A DNA stretch of 64,000 nucleotides from Xanthomonas chitinilytica (GTDB lineage: Bacteria > Pseudomonadota > Gammaproteobacteria > Xanthomonadales > Xanthomonadaceae), in contig NZ_JAPCHY010000005.1 in assembly GCF_026107455.2 (NCBI RefSeq), positions 124,001-188,000 of the forward strand. Direction: 5' to 3'. Positions 1 through 8,415 of the stretch are shown here, piece by piece. Numbering within the stretch: the first letter of the stretch is position 1; each line of letters starts with the position of its first letter. The notes below the pieces were generated by a model, which was given only the letters and a program-made list of their open reading frames with translations, had not been told where the DNA came from and did not search any database. The position numbers and the translations under genes are program-made.

Positions 1-379
1 GCAGCAGCGGGTCGATCGCCTGCATGCCCAGCAGCACGACCAGGGCCGATGCGGTGCCCAGCGCGATGGCGGACAGCGGGCGTGGGCGGGCCGCCGCATC
101 CGGTGGCGTCGATCCGCACCATCGTTGCAGCAGCGGCGCGCCCAGCCCCACGCGATGGCCCATGCGCAGGCCCAGCAGCGACAGCGCACCGAGCAGCACG
201 AACGCCTGCAATGCCTGCGCCGTCGCCAGCAGCGGCAATGGCACCGGAATGCGCGCCAGCTTCTCCGGCATGACCTGCAGCAGATAGGGAAACAGCGCCG
301 CCGTGGCCAGTGCCGCGGCCAGCCCCAGCACGCCGGCCGCCTTCAGGTCGCCGCTCCAGCGGGGCGCGGCCGGGCTCAT
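1..379 (-). CDS. Integral membrane protein, possible CPBP-family, N-terminal part
   Basis: The reading frame opens at an ATG overlapping the stop of the DUF4177 gene (ATGA) and runs off the window edge after about 126 codons, so the C-terminus is missing. Long hydrophobic Leu/Ala-rich stretches (about residues 14-34, 47-70 and 103-120) indicate at least three membrane helices. In xanthomonads this position downstream of an SPFH gene is often held by a CPBP intramembrane metalloprotease, but the catalytic EExxxR and HxxxN motifs would lie beyond the edge, so that identity is inference only. It is the last visible gene of the SPFH operon. Confidence 0.6.
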   Translation of the reverse strand, partial: MSPAAPRWSGDLKAAGVLGLAAALATAALFPYLLQVMPEKLARIPVPLPLLATAQALQAFVLLGALSLLGLRMGHRVGLGAPLLQRWCGSTPPDAAARPRPLSAIALGTASALVVLLGMQAIDPLL

Positions 380-558
380 GCGCTTTTCTTGAAGATCAGG
401 GTGGGCGAGGACAGGGTGGGCGTGGCGTGGACCACGTTGACCAGTTCCCAGCCAAGCCGCCCGTGCTTGTCCAGTTCCTCCTGCAGGGTTTCGGCCTTGA
501 AACTGCCCCATATGCCGGTCTTGGCCTCGATGACGAGGTACTTCCATTGCTTGTTCAC
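376..558 (-). CDS. DUF4177-like small protein
   Basis: A 60-residue protein beginning MNKQWKYLVIEAK and containing ELDKHGRLGWELVNV, the pattern of DUF4177 domains (a short beta-strand, a helix and a conserved Gly-Trp-Glu). The start is a GTG that overlaps the preceding stop (GTGA) and follows a strong GGAGG, which decides it over the long upstream extension. The function of DUF4177 is not known. Translational overlap with both neighbours makes it part of the SPFH operon. Confidence 0.7.
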   Translation of the reverse strand: MNKQWKYLVIEAKTGIWGSFKAETLQEELDKHGRLGWELVNVVHATPTLSSPTLIFKKSA

Positions 559-734
559 GGTTTTTCCTCCGGTGTCGTTGGTGGCTTGGGCAGCCGCCCG
601 GCCTTGCGCAGGGCGTCGCGCAGGACGTACTCGATCTGCGCGTTGAGGCTGCGCAATTCGTCGTCGGCCCAGCGTTGCGCCGCCGCCAGCACGTCGGCGT
701 TGATGCGCAGCGGGTAGGCCTTCTTCTCGCTCAT
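555..734 (-). CDS. Ribbon-helix-helix (Arc/CopG-like) DNA-binding protein
   Basis: A 59-residue protein beginning [20 protein letters not shown] short N-terminal strand followed by two helices (about 12-28 and 31-45, including LNAQIEYVLRDALR) matches the Arc/MetJ ribbon-helix-helix fold, which binds palindromic operators as dimers. It overlaps the upstream gene by ATGA and the downstream one by GTGA. It is a natural candidate autoregulator of this operon, with the palindrome at 1923-1939 as a possible operator; that link is inference. No toxin partner is evident, so I do not call a toxin-antitoxin pair. Confidence 0.7.
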   Translation of the reverse strand: MSEKKAYPLRINADVLAAAQRWADDELRSLNAQIEYVLRDALRKAGRLPKPPTTPEEKP

Positions 735-1015
735 TTGCGCTGCATCCTGTCCGGGCCGCGGCGCAGGTGCAGCACCAGGGAGATGCCCAGCGCATTGACT
801 GCCACCACCAGCGCGATGACCACGGCGTAGACGGCGCTGCGGTTGCCGCCGGCCAGGTACAGGCCGAGGGCGCCGACGAACATGCCCAGGGCGATCAGCG
901 CCCAGCGCAGGCCGGTGCCGCGCGCGTGGTCGCTGCCGTCGCGGCCGGCCCAGGCGGCGATGGCCAGCGCGGGCAGGCCGGTGGCGGCGATGACCAGGGG
1001 GGCGATCATGTCCAT
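731..1015 (-). CDS. Small membrane protein, unknown function
   Basis: A 94-residue protein starting [16 protein letters not shown], with three predicted membrane helices (about 4-22, 36-57 and 63-85) and a basic C-terminus ([12 protein letters not shown]). It lies 7 bp after the SPFH gene and overlaps the ribbon-helix-helix gene by ATGA. I do not recognise a family. SPFH proteins usually work with small membrane partners, so an accessory role beside the SPFH protein is plausible. Confidence 0.6.
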   Translation of the reverse strand: MDMIAPLVIAATGLPALAIAAWAGRDGSDHARGTGLRWALIALGMFVGALGLYLAGGNRSAVYAVVIALVVAVNALGISLVLHLRRGPDRMQRK

Positions 1016-1022
1016 GGCGGCC

Positions 1023-1892
1023 TCAGTACAGCGAGCCGGCATTGACGATGGGCTGGGTGCCGCGATCGGAGCACAGCACGGTGAGCAGGTTGCTGACCAT
1101 GTGCGCCTTGCGTTCCTCGTCCAGCTCGACCACGCCGTTCTTCTGCAGTTCGGCCAGGGCCATCTCGACCATGCCCACGGCGCCGGCGACGATGCGGGTG
1201 CGCGCGGCGATCACCGCGTTGGCCTGCTGCCGCTGCAGCATCGCCTGTGCGATTTCGGCGGCATAGGCCAGGTGGCTGATGCGCGCGTCGATCACCTGCA
1301 CGCCGGCGTCGGCCAGGCGCTCGGCGAGTTCGTCCTTGAGGTGCTGGGAGATCTCCGCGGCATGGCTGCGCAGCGCCAGCTGGCCGTCCTCGTGCTGGTC
1401 GTAGGGGTAGCTGGTGGCCATCGCGCGCAGCGCCGATTCGGACTGGATGTGCACGAAGCTCTCGTAGTCGTCGACGTTGTAGACCGCCTCGGAGGCGTCC
1501 ACCACCTGCCAGACGATCACCGCGGCGATCTCGATCGGGCTGCCGTCCAGCTCGTTGACCTTGAGCTTGCCGCTCTCGAAGTTGCGCACGCGCTGGCTGA
1601 CCTTCTTCTTGGCGTAGAAGGGGTTGTTCCAGCGCAGGCCGTTGTCCTTGACCGTGCCCACGTACTTGCCGAACAGGCTCAGCACCGCGGCCTGGTTGGG
1701 TTGCACCGTGTACAGGCCGGCCAGGCTGAGCATGGCCAGGAGGGCGATCGCCACCGCGCCGATGGCGAGCAGCGGCGCCGGCGAGGAGGCCTTCGCGCTG
1801 CCGGCCAGCACCCAGCCGCAGATCAGTACCACTGCCACGACAGCGCCGATGAAGGGCAGGCCGGAGATGGAACGGATGGGTTTTTCTTTCAT
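1023..1892 (-). CDS. SPFH/band-7 domain membrane protein
   Basis: A 289-residue protein with two N-terminal membrane helices (about 13-31 and 41-60) followed by a band-7/SPFH domain (from [19 protein letters not shown] at about 62 to residue 220). The segment [20 protein letters not shown] and the paired VWQVVDA are typical of stomatin/prohibitin-like proteins. These form oligomers in membrane microdomains and scaffold proteases or transporters. A RBS-like AAGGAA precedes the ATG. It is the first gene of a five-gene operon, transcribed from a promoter that overlaps a perfect inverted repeat. Confidence 0.85.
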   Translation of the reverse strand: MKEKPIRSISGLPFIGAVVAVVLICGWVLAGSAKASSPAPLLAIGAVAIALLAMLSLAGLYTVQPNQAAVLSLFGKYVGTVKDNGLRWNNPFYAKKKVSQRVRNFESGKLKVNELDGSPIEIAAVIVWQVVDASEAVYNVDDYESFVHIQSESALRAMATSYPYDQHEDGQLALRSHAAEISQHLKDELAERLADAGVQVIDARISHLAYAAEIAQAMLQRQQANAVIAARTRIVAGAVGMVEMALAELQKNGVVELDEERKAHMVSNLLTVLCSDRGTQPIVNAGSLY

Positions 1893-1920
1893 GGCACGGC
1901 TTCCTTGTGGTTGTGGATTA

Positions 1921-1948
1921 AAGATATCAAATTGATATCAGATGGCAA
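1921..1948 (-). promoter_or_regulatory. Promoter with palindromic operator before the SPFH operon
   Basis: A perfect inverted repeat, GATATCAAATTGATATC (8-bp arms, 1-bp centre), lies at 1923-1939. Read on the minus strand it sits between a -35-like TTGCCA (1943-1948) and a -10-like TATCTT (1921-1926), 16 bp apart, just upstream of the SPFH ATG. A repressor bound there would block RNA polymerase. The ribbon-helix-helix protein of the same operon is the obvious candidate ligand, but nothing in the sequence proves it. Confidence 0.55.
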
Positions 1949-2025
1949 TAGGGTGGCCGGTATGGGCCGGCAGGTGCCTGCGGCTAGAATGCGTGCCCTC
2001 CCTTCCAGCCCTACGGATCTGCCCC

Positions 2026-3213
2026 ATGACCACTCTCGGCACGCCGCTGTCGCCTTCCGCCACCCGCGTGCTGCTGCTGGGCTCGGGCGAGCTGGGCAAG
2101 GAAGTCGCCATCGAACTGCAGCGCTTCGGGGTGGAAGTGATCGCCGCCGACCGCTATGCCGACGCGCCGGCGATGCAGGTGGCGCATCGCTCGCACGTGC
2201 TGGACATGCTCGACCCGATGGCGTTGCGCGAACTGATCGCGCGCGAACGGCCGCACCTGGTGGTGCCGGAGATCGAGGCGATCCACACCGAGACCCTGGT
2301 GCAGCTGGAGCAGGAGCTGGGCCAGCGGGTGGTGCCGACCGCGCGCGCGGCGCGATTGACCATGGACCGCGAGGGCATCCGCCGGCTGGCCGCCGAGACC
2401 CTGGGGTTGCCGACCTCGCCGTACCGGTTCGTCGATACCGAGGCCGAGTACCGCGAGGCGGTGGCGCAGATCGGGCTGCCGTGCGTGGTCAAGCCGGTGA
2501 TGTCGTCCTCCGGCAAGGGCCAGAGCACGCTGCGCGGCGAGGCCGACATCGCCCCCGCCTGGGAATACGCGCAGACCGGCGGCCGCGCCGGCGCCGGCCG
2601 CTGCATCGTCGAGGGCTTCATCGATTTCGACTACGAGATCACCCTGCTGACCCTGCGCCATGCCGGCGGCACCTCGTTCTGCGAGCCGGTGGGGCACCTG
2701 CAGAAGGACGGCGACTACCGCGAGAGCTGGCAGCCGCAGCCGATGTCGGCGCGGGCGCTGGAGCGCGCGCAGGCGGTGGCGCGCGCGATCACCGACGACC
2801 TGGGCGGCTGGGGCATGTTCGGGGTGGAGCTGTTCGTCAAGGGCGACGAGGTGTGGTTCAGCGAGGTCTCGCCGCGCCCGCACGATACCGGGCTGGTCAC
2901 GCTGGCCTCGCAGGAACTGAGCCAGTTCGCGCTGCATGCCCGCGCCATCCTCGGCCTGCCGGTGCCGCTGATCCGCCAGAACGGTCCATCGGCCTCGTGC
3001 GCGCTGCTCGCGCACGGCGAGGGCGTGCCGTTCTTCAGCAACGTCGACGCCGCGCTGGAACATCCGGATACCGCGTTGCGCCTGTTCGGCAAGCCCGGCG
3101 TGCACGGGCAGCGCCGGGTCGGCGTGACCCTGGCGCGCGCGACGGACATCGACGAGGCCCGCCGCATCGCGCGCGAGGCGGCCGCGGCGATCGGGATCGA
3201 ACTGCGGAACTGA
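2026..3213 (+). CDS. purT: Formate-dependent phosphoribosylglycinamide formyltransferase (GAR transformylase 2)
   Basis: PurT makes formylglycinamide ribonucleotide from GAR, formate and ATP in purine synthesis. The 395-residue length fits the family. Features are an N-terminal pre-ATP-grasp domain ([14 protein letters not shown]), the ATP-grasp core ([17 protein letters not shown], about 155-171) and the late metal/ATP-binding segment ([25 protein letters not shown]). The first ATG before TTLGTPLSP is chosen by homology to PurT; an in-frame extension upstream has no family match. Monocistronic, divergent from the SPFH operon. Confidence 0.95.
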   Translation: MTTLGTPLSPSATRVLLLGSGELGKEVAIELQRFGVEVIAADRYADAPAMQVAHRSHVLDMLDPMALRELIARERPHLVVPEIEAIHTETLVQLEQELGQRVVPTARAARLTMDREGIRRLAAETLGLPTSPYRFVDTEAEYREAVAQIGLPCVVKPVMSSSGKGQSTLRGEADIAPAWEYAQTGGRAGAGRCIVEGFIDFDYEITLLTLRHAGGTSFCEPVGHLQKDGDYRESWQPQPMSARALERAQAVARAITDDLGGWGMFGVELFVKGDEVWFSEVSPRPHDTGLVTLASQELSQFALHARAILGLPVPLIRQNGPSASCALLAHGEGVPFFSNVDAALEHPDTALRLFGKPGVHGQRRVGVTLARATDIDEARRIAREAAAAIGIELRN

Positions 3214-3371
3214 TTGCGACACTCGCGCCCCATCGGACGCCGGTGCGGACGGCATGGGGCCGCGATTGCTCCTGGTGTGTCTGTCGTTGGAGCAGCGATT
3301 GCGGCAAGGGGGCTTTGGGCTGATGGTGTGGAAACTATTGCAAAGCCTGCAATGTATCGGGGCGGCTTCTT

Positions 3372-3986
3372 TCAGTCTCCCGCACTTCCCAACGACATCG
3401 ACCCGGTTTTCATCTTTGCAGAAAGGCGATTGAACCTGACCGGGATCTGCAAGGCTTTCCGGATGGCGTCTCCTTCCCCCGCATATGCCTCCATGTCGCT
3501 CGCAGATGCGTGGACGTCGAGCACGATCTCGCCTGTCCGTTCGTCCAGCCAGATGCCCTGGAGGCCGGGTATCGCACTGAAGAGCAATTCGTTGTTCTCC
3601 TGGATGATCGCGAAGAGCTCGCTTCGGGAGTACGGGGCGTCCTCTTCGTAAACGATCGGTACCGCTCCGGCGGAGGTGGGTATGAAGGGCGGGAGCCCGT
3701 CCGGCAGCTTTCCTTTTACCCGGATCGTGAAGTCCTGATCCGGTTCGGCCGACCAGTAGGCGCCGGCAATCCTGTCGTCCAGCCGCTGCAGAATGGGCTC
3801 CAGGGCGGTATTCGCCTCGTCCTCGGCTATCAGCCGTCTCCTGGCTTCCTTGGGTGAAACTCCGGATTCAGCCATATAGGCGGAAATCGCCAGTTCCTCA
3901 GGTTCGTAGGCCGGATGCTGGGTCTGAGCGCGTGCATGGAGTGGGATCGACGCGAATGCGGCTAGCAGGACGGCAATCTTTCGCAT
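3372..3986 (-). CDS. Secreted hypothetical protein
   Basis: A 204-residue protein starting MRKIAVLLAAFASIPLHARA, a Sec signal peptide with likely cleavage after ARA. An AAGGAG lies 6 bp before this ATG, which is preferred over an in-frame TTG two codons upstream. The body is acidic, with a helical segment YEPEELAISAYMAESGVSPKEARRRL (split here by a predicted turn) that loosely recalls prodomains of secreted serine proteases, but no catalytic domain follows. No near neighbour suggests a role. I do not assign a function. Confidence 0.65.
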   Translation of the reverse strand: MRKIAVLLAAFASIPLHARAQTQHPAYEPEELAISAYMAESGVSPKEARRRLIAEDEANTALEPILQRLDDRIAGAYWSAEPDQDFTIRVKGKLPDGLPPFIPTSAGAVPIVYEEDAPYSRSELFAIIQENNELLFSAIPGLQGIWLDERTGEIVLDVHASASDMEAYAGEGDAIRKALQIPVRFNRLSAKMKTGSMSLGSAGD

Positions 3987-4173
3987 GTCCAACTCCTTTT
4001 GGCGCCTGGGTCCGCCGGAACGATACCAGCCCTGTACGAAGCAGGTTGTCCGCTGCTCGGCATCGCTGGGGCGATGGGCCGCACCCGGCGCCGTCGGCCA
4101 CGAGCCGCGACCGGTGCGGCAACCGTCCTGGGCCGATGGGAGAGGTGGCCGCCAGCGGGCGTGGTGCCCGGGT

Positions 4174-4785
4174 TCAGAGCGGTGCGGCGAAGCGCGCGCC
4201 GGCCAGGCGGATGCTCCACACCAGTTCGACCATGGCCAGGTTGTTGAGCAGCGGTTCGCCGGCCAGGATCAGCCAGTAGCCGCTGTCGTCGACCCAGAAC
4301 GGGACGAACGACCATTCCGGCAGCAGCATGTCCGGATCGCTGAAGAACGACACGTGGCGCGCGCCGGGCCAGCCGCGCCGGGCCTGGCGCAGGGCGTAGC
4401 TGGAGAAGTCCGCCGCCGCCGCGCTGAGGGTGTCCGCCTGTTCCTGCTCGAGTCCGGACTGGCCCAGGCAGAAGCCGCTGTCGGAAGCGAGGATGGCACG
4501 GCGCTCGCCCGACAGCGGGGCGATCACGTGCTGGGCGAAGTCGCCCAGGCGCACGTCCGGCGCCGGTACTTCGCGCTTGAGCAGCTGTACCCATTGCTTG
4601 TCGCGCAGCTGTTCCAGCATGCGTCCGGTCTGGTCGTGCCCGCGGCGCCAGTCGGCCAGCGACATCGCGCGCGGGGATGCGAGCAGGGCCTGGGTCGCGC
4701 GCTGGGCGGCGCCGGGCTCGTGGGTGGAAAAGGCATGCAACGCGCCGCGCGGGGTGGGCAGCAGCCAGGTCGATTCGGTGGTCAC
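4174..4785 (-). CDS. Hypothetical cytoplasmic protein, last gene of roadblock/PAS operon
   Basis: A 203-residue soluble protein with a GTG start placed 8 bp after AAGGAGA. The C-terminal third holds many aromatics (VSFFSDPDMLLPEWSFVPFW, then WLILAGEPLLNNLAMVELVW). No signal peptide or membrane helix is seen and I do not recognise a family. It lies 13 bp after the preceding gene, so it is very probably co-transcribed with the roadblock, PAS and PhnD-like genes and may act in the same pathway. Confidence 0.6.
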   Translation of the reverse strand: MTTESTWLLPTPRGALHAFSTHEPGAAQRATQALLASPRAMSLADWRRGHDQTGRMLEQLRDKQWVQLLKREVPAPDVRLGDFAQHVIAPLSGERRAILASDSGFCLGQSGLEQEQADTLSAAAADFSSYALRQARRGWPGARHVSFFSDPDMLLPEWSFVPFWVDDSGYWLILAGEPLLNNLAMVELVWSIRLAGARFAAPL

Positions 4786-4798
4786 GGATGGATCTCCT

Positions 4799-5428
4799 TC
4801 AGCGCATGGCCGTGTCGGCGGTTTCGCCCTGTGCGTCGCCCAGGGCGCCGCGCCGCTCCAGCCAGGCGGCCACCTGGCCCCAGCGGTCGCCCACGGCGAC
4901 TTCGTGCCGGCGCAGGTCGCGGCTGGCGATCATGAAGGCCAGCTTGTCCTGGCAGGAAATGCAGTGGTCGAGGAAGTCGCTCTCGATCTTCGGCGCCTGC
5001 ATCGGGTCGCCTTCCAGCAGCGCTTCGACCACTTGCGCGGCCAGCCGTCGCGAATGGTCCGGACTGGTCCTGCGCACCCGTGCCGGGACATTGGCCGAGG
5101 GCTGGGCGAACACGCTCCAGCGCGTGGCGAGCGGGGTGATGGCGGTCAGCGCATGGCCATGGGCGTGGCGGCCGAAGGCCTCGGCCACGTAGGGATGCAA
5201 CCGCGTACCGGCCAGTTGCAGGGCCGCCTGGCGCATCGCGGTTTCGCTGCCGGGAAGGGCCATGAACATGTCGGCCAGCGTGCCCTGCACCGGCTCGCTG
5301 TCGTCCAGCTGCAGGGAGGCGTGCAGGCGCGCCAGGTGGAGGGCGGCATCGTGCGGGTTGCGCGCGACCGCACAGGTGCGGGCACGGAAGCCGCGGCGGG
5401 CGGAAAGGATATCGGTGGCCGAAGGCAT
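4799..5428 (-). CDS. Hypothetical protein with CxxC motif in roadblock/PAS operon
   Basis: A 209-residue, mostly helical soluble protein starting MPSATDILSARRGFRA. A C-terminal segment FLDHCISCQDKLAFMIASR contains a CxxC pair that could bind metal or be redox active. It begins 3 bp after the PhnD-like gene. I recognise no family. Its conserved-looking helical repeats and its place in the operon suggest a regulatory or adaptor protein. Confidence 0.6.
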   Translation of the reverse strand: MPSATDILSARRGFRARTCAVARNPHDAALHLARLHASLQLDDSEPVQGTLADMFMALPGSETAMRQAALQLAGTRLHPYVAEAFGRHAHGHALTAITPLATRWSVFAQPSANVPARVRRTSPDHSRRLAAQVVEALLEGDPMQAPKIESDFLDHCISCQDKLAFMIASRDLRRHEVAVGDRWGQVAAWLERRGALGDAQGETADTAMR

Positions 5429-5431
5429 GGC

Positions 5432-6184
5432 TCAGTCCAGGAGGGTGTCCATCAGATCGATCATGAATTCGGCGTCCTCCTGCGACATCGCTTCGAAGCC
5501 GCCGGGCAGGCCCAATGCCTGGAGTACCTCATGGTCGGAGGGATCGGCCGGGTCCACGGCGAACAGTGCCGCCGACAGCGTCGCCAGGTCGCCGCTTGCT
5601 CGCGGATGCGCCAGTACCACGTGGCTGATGTCGCGCAGCCGGCTTTCCACCAGCACCTTCATCCGTTCGCGGGTGATCCGCGCCAATGAGTGATAGGCCG
5701 AGGCCAGGAAGAAACCGGCATCGGCCTGGCCGTTGAGCGTCATCCGCGCGGCGGCCTGGTAGCTGGTGCAGGGCTGCCAGCGGATGTCGTCTTCCAGCAG
5801 GTCGGCCGGTTCCAGCAGGCGCAGGCCGATCAGCTTGACGTCGCGGTTGTCGGTCAGGGCGATGCTGCAGCCCGGTTGCAGGTCTTCCACGCAGGTCGCT
5901 GCCGATCCGGCGGCGGTGGCGATGACCATCTCGTCGGACTGGCCCGAAGGACGGGCCACCGGCACGAAGCCCTGGCCGCGGATCAGGCCGGTGGCGTCGA
6001 AGGGATTGGCGTAGACCAGGTCGGCCTGGCCCTCGGCCAGCATCCGCGCCTGTTCGGCGGCGTTGGCCGGCATCAGCAGGTGCAGGCGCAGGCCCGAGCG
6101 CTGCTGCAGCAAGGTGCTGAGCATGTACCAGCCGGGGAAGTGCTCCGGCGCGAAATCCGGGGCGATCAGGATGTTCAGGGTCAT
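5432..6184 (-). CDS. PhnD-like periplasmic-binding-fold protein lacking a signal peptide
   Basis: A 250-residue protein with the PhnD/type-2 periplasmic-binding fold: LNILIAPDFAPEHFPGWY at the start, then EGQADLVYANPFDATGLI (about 51-68) and YQAAARMTLNGQADAGFFLAS (about 142-162). PhnD proteins bind phosphonate or phosphite for ABC uptake, but this one begins directly with the fold, has no signal peptide or lipobox, and no transporter genes lie nearby. A cytoplasmic ligand sensor is more likely than a transport component. Its ATG overlaps the PAS gene stop (ATGA). Confidence 0.75.
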   Translation of the reverse strand: MTLNILIAPDFAPEHFPGWYMLSTLLQQRSGLRLHLLMPANAAEQARMLAEGQADLVYANPFDATGLIRGQGFVPVARPSGQSDEMVIATAAGSAATCVEDLQPGCSIALTDNRDVKLIGLRLLEPADLLEDDIRWQPCTSYQAAARMTLNGQADAGFFLASAYHSLARITRERMKVLVESRLRDISHVVLAHPRASGDLATLSAALFAVDPADPSDHEVLQALGLPGGFEAMSQEDAEFMIDLMDTLLD

Positions 6185-6696
6185 GCCGGTCCCCCGTTGC
6201 CGGCCGCTTCCTGCTCCAGCCACTGCCGGTACAGCGGCAACAACTCCTCGATGCGCTTGCGCGAGGGCTTGCGCCGCACCGAGCTGTAGCCGACCACCTG
6301 GCCGTTGCGGATGTTGGGCAGGGCGGTGGCATAGACCCAGTAGTGGGCGCCGTCCTTGCGCAGGTTCTTGACGTAGCCGTGCCACTTGCGCCCGTCCAGC
6401 AGCGTGCTCCACAGGTCCTTGAAGGCCGCGCGCGGCATCTCCGGATGGCGCAGGATGTGGTGCGGTGCGCCGATCAGTTCCTCGCGCGCGTAGCCGCTGA
6501 GTTCGACGAAGGCATCGTTGGCGTGGGTGATGATCCCGTCCAGGTCGGTGCGCGAGACGATCAGGCGGCCATCGGGATAGGGCACCTCGCGCTCGCTCCA
6601 GTGGAGCAGGCGGCGGCTGCCGTCATGGAAGGCGAATTCGGCCGAGCGGTGCGGCTCGGCGGGCGGCGTCATGTCGGTCAGGGCGGGCGCGGCCAT
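6181..6696 (-). CDS. Single-domain Aer-like PAS protein
   Basis: A 171-residue protein with one PAS domain (about 44-142). The segment ILRHPEMPRAAFKDLW followed by GRKWHGYVKNLRKDGAHYWV closely follows the FAD-binding PAS domain of the aerotaxis receptor Aer, including the conserved HPxMP, DLW and KN(L/R)RK elements. No output domain is present; the C-terminal helix (about 143-165) could contact a partner. It likely senses redox state and passes it to a neighbour. It starts 2 bp after the roadblock gene stop and overlaps the PhnD-like gene. Confidence 0.8.
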   Translation of the reverse strand: MAAPALTDMTPPAEPHRSAEFAFHDGSRRLLHWSEREVPYPDGRLIVSRTDLDGIITHANDAFVELSGYAREELIGAPHHILRHPEMPRAAFKDLWSTLLDGRKWHGYVKNLRKDGAHYWVYATALPNIRNGQVVGYSSVRRKPSRKRIEELLPLYRQWLEQEAAGNGGPA

Positions 6697-6698
6697 GC

Positions 6699-7088
6699 TC
6701 AGACGACGCGGCTCAGCGCCTGCGCGGCGCGCTTGATGTCGAGGAAGGCCAGGCCGAGCTTGACCTCGGCCTTGGTCAGCACGGTCAGCACCGCCTCTTC
6801 GCCGGCGGCGGTCATGATCACGTAGCCGTGCTCGCCCTGGACCAGCACGCGTTCCAGGCGACCGCGCCCGAGTTCGCGCGCGGTACGTTCGCCCAGCGAC
6901 AGCAGGGCGGCGGACATGGCGCCGATACGGTCCTCGTCCATGCCGTGGGGCATGACCGAGTCGATCAGCAGGCCGTCGATGGAGATCAGCGCAGAGGCTT
7001 CGATGTCGGCACTGGAAGCGTTCAGTCCTTCCAGTGCCTGCCGGATCTGCTGCGCACGTTGCGAATGATGGAGGGGGATGGCGTTCAT
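6699..7088 (-). CDS. Roadblock/LC7 domain protein
   Basis: A 129-residue protein with a roadblock/LC7 fold: a helix (about 9-23), then ALISIDGLLIDSVMPHG and a second helix, then VLVQGEHGYVIMTAAGEEAVL. Roadblock proteins such as MglB bind and regulate small Ras-like GTPases; no GTPase gene is seen here. It is the first gene of a five-gene operon. The predicted FNR-type promoter places transcription start at or within a few bases of this ATG, so the message may be leaderless. Confidence 0.8.
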   Translation of the reverse strand: MNAIPLHHSQRAQQIRQALEGLNASSADIEASALISIDGLLIDSVMPHGMDEDRIGAMSAALLSLGERTARELGRGRLERVLVQGEHGYVIMTAAGEEAVLTVLTKAEVKLGLAFLDIKRAAQALSRVV

Positions 7089-7094
7089 GCGTGC

Positions 7095-7136
7095 ATTGCA
7101 GCAGGCACGAACGCAGGCGACCTTGATCCGGATCAA
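7095..7136 (-). promoter_or_regulatory. FNR/Dnr-type site and -10 before roadblock/PAS operon
   Basis: TTGATCCGGATCAA at 7123-7136 is a perfect FNR/Anr/Dnr consensus (TTGAT-N4-ATCAA). On the minus strand a TGCAAT hexamer (7095-7100) lies 32 bp from its centre, the class II activator spacing. The predicted start is near 7088. Confidence 0.75.
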
Positions 7137-7153
7137 TCGGCGATCCGGAACGT

Positions 7154-8368
7154 TCAGGGGCGCGCGGGAACCTCCAGGTCCACCCATACCAGGTGATGGT
7201 CGCTGCCATCGGCGATCTTCGCCTCGGCGCTGTCTTCGGCCGGCCAGAACACGCCGCTGCCGACATGGCCGAAGCCGGTCGAAGGCAGCACGTAGTCCAG
7301 CCGCAACGTGCCCGAGCGCGGGCCGAAATCGCCGGTGGCATGGGCGGGCGCACCGCGACGCACGACGCCCTTCCCGGCGTAGGCCTGGCCGACCTGTTCC
7401 GCACCGGGACTGCGCGGCGTCGGGTAGCGCAACACGCGTGGATGCTCGAGCAGTTCGATGATGGCTTCGTGGCGGCCGTCGCCGTCGACCGGGTCGTTGT
7501 TGAGATCGCCCAGGATCACGAAGCGCGCGTCGGCGGCCAGCCCGCCGCAGCGGCCCTGGTCGTCGCACAGCCACGGCGCATCGCCAGCGGACAGGTATTC
7601 GCGCCACAGCCGCAGTTCGTCGTGGTTGCGTGCGACGTTGCGCTTCTCCGGGCCGTCGAACACCGGCGGCGTCGGGTGCGAGGCCAGTACGTGCACCACG
7701 CCCGACGGGGTGCGCACCGGCACGTCCCAGTGCGACTTGGACGACAGCCGCAACTGCGACCACACCGCATCGCTCCAGAACGGTTCGCCGGTGGCCGGGT
7801 CCAGCGGGCGCAGGGCGCCCGGCATCGCGCTCCACTTCAGCAACCGGAAGCTGCGCGCCGCGGCGTCGTCGATCGGGTACCTGGACAGCACCAGCATGCC
7901 GTACTGGCCCGGGTGCAGGCCGTAGCCCCAGGCATCGTTGCCGCGCGAACGGCCTTCGCCGCCGACCTCGCCGTCGTTGTCCAGGTCCAGGCCGCTGGGC
8001 ACGCCGGTGTTCACCGGGGCCAGGTAGCGGTAGCCGTAGCGCAGCGGTTCGCCGCCGCCGGGCTGGGCGACCTCGAGGTAGCGCTGCTGGAACAGGTCGG
8101 CGGCGCGGTGGGCTTGGTCGTAATCGAACTCGTTGATCAGCACCACGTCCGGGCGCACCTGCTGCAGCACCGCGGCGATCTTGCGCGCGTGTTCGCTGTC
8201 GCCTTCCAGTTCGCGGACCAGGCCACCGGCCTCTTCGGAATACAGCGAGGTGTTGTAGGTGGCGATGCGCAACGGCGTAGCCGGTTCCGGTGGCGTGGGC
8301 GGGGCGGGGGAGAGGGAGCAGGCGCCGCACAGCAGCGACAGGACGAGCAGCAGGGAGTGTCGGTTCAT
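7154..8368 (-). CDS. Endonuclease/exonuclease/phosphatase family lipoprotein
   Basis: A 404-residue protein with a lipoprotein signal (LLCGACS, modified Cys at about residue 17) and an EEP fold. Diagnostic elements are LRIATYNTSLYS at the start of the fold, VLINEFDYD (metal-binding Glu), VILGDLNNDP (Asn/Asp of the active site) and LRLDYVLPS and GSDHHLVWVDL at the end. EEP enzymes hydrolyse phosphodiester or phosphomonoester bonds; the substrate is unknown and could be extracellular nucleic acid or another phosphate ester. It appears to be transcribed alone, with the neighbouring FNR site pointing away from it. Confidence 0.85.
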   Translation of the reverse strand: MNRHSLLLVLSLLCGACSLSPAPPTPPEPATPLRIATYNTSLYSEEAGGLVRELEGDSEHARKIAAVLQQVRPDVVLINEFDYDQAHRAADLFQQRYLEVAQPGGGEPLRYGYRYLAPVNTGVPSGLDLDNDGEVGGEGRSRGNDAWGYGLHPGQYGMLVLSRYPIDDAAARSFRLLKWSAMPGALRPLDPATGEPFWSDAVWSQLRLSSKSHWDVPVRTPSGVVHVLASHPTPPVFDGPEKRNVARNHDELRLWREYLSAGDAPWLCDDQGRCGGLAADARFVILGDLNNDPVDGDGRHEAIIELLEHPRVLRYPTPRSPGAEQVGQAYAGKGVVRRGAPAHATGDFGPRSGTLRLDYVLPSTGFGHVGSGVFWPAEDSAEAKIADGSDHHLVWVDLEVPARP

Positions 8369-8415
8369 CCGGATATTCTGCACCGCGGCGGTTGCAGGCG
8401 CATTGCCGAAGCGGC

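Noticed and set aside
555..734. Toxin-antitoxin pair made of the ribbon-helix-helix and DUF4177 genes
   Set aside because: DUF4177 is not a known toxin family and the genes are part of a five-gene SPFH operon.
3262..3307. Imperfect inverted repeat after purT (GCCGCGATTGCTCC with GGAGCAGCGATTGCGGC)
   Set aside because: Interrupted stem with no T run; could be a weak terminator or a repeat remnant but I cannot support either.
843..3323. Long plus-strand frame over the SPFH operon and purT
   Set aside because: It is a GC-driven shadow; the SPFH and purT products are clear family members in other frames.
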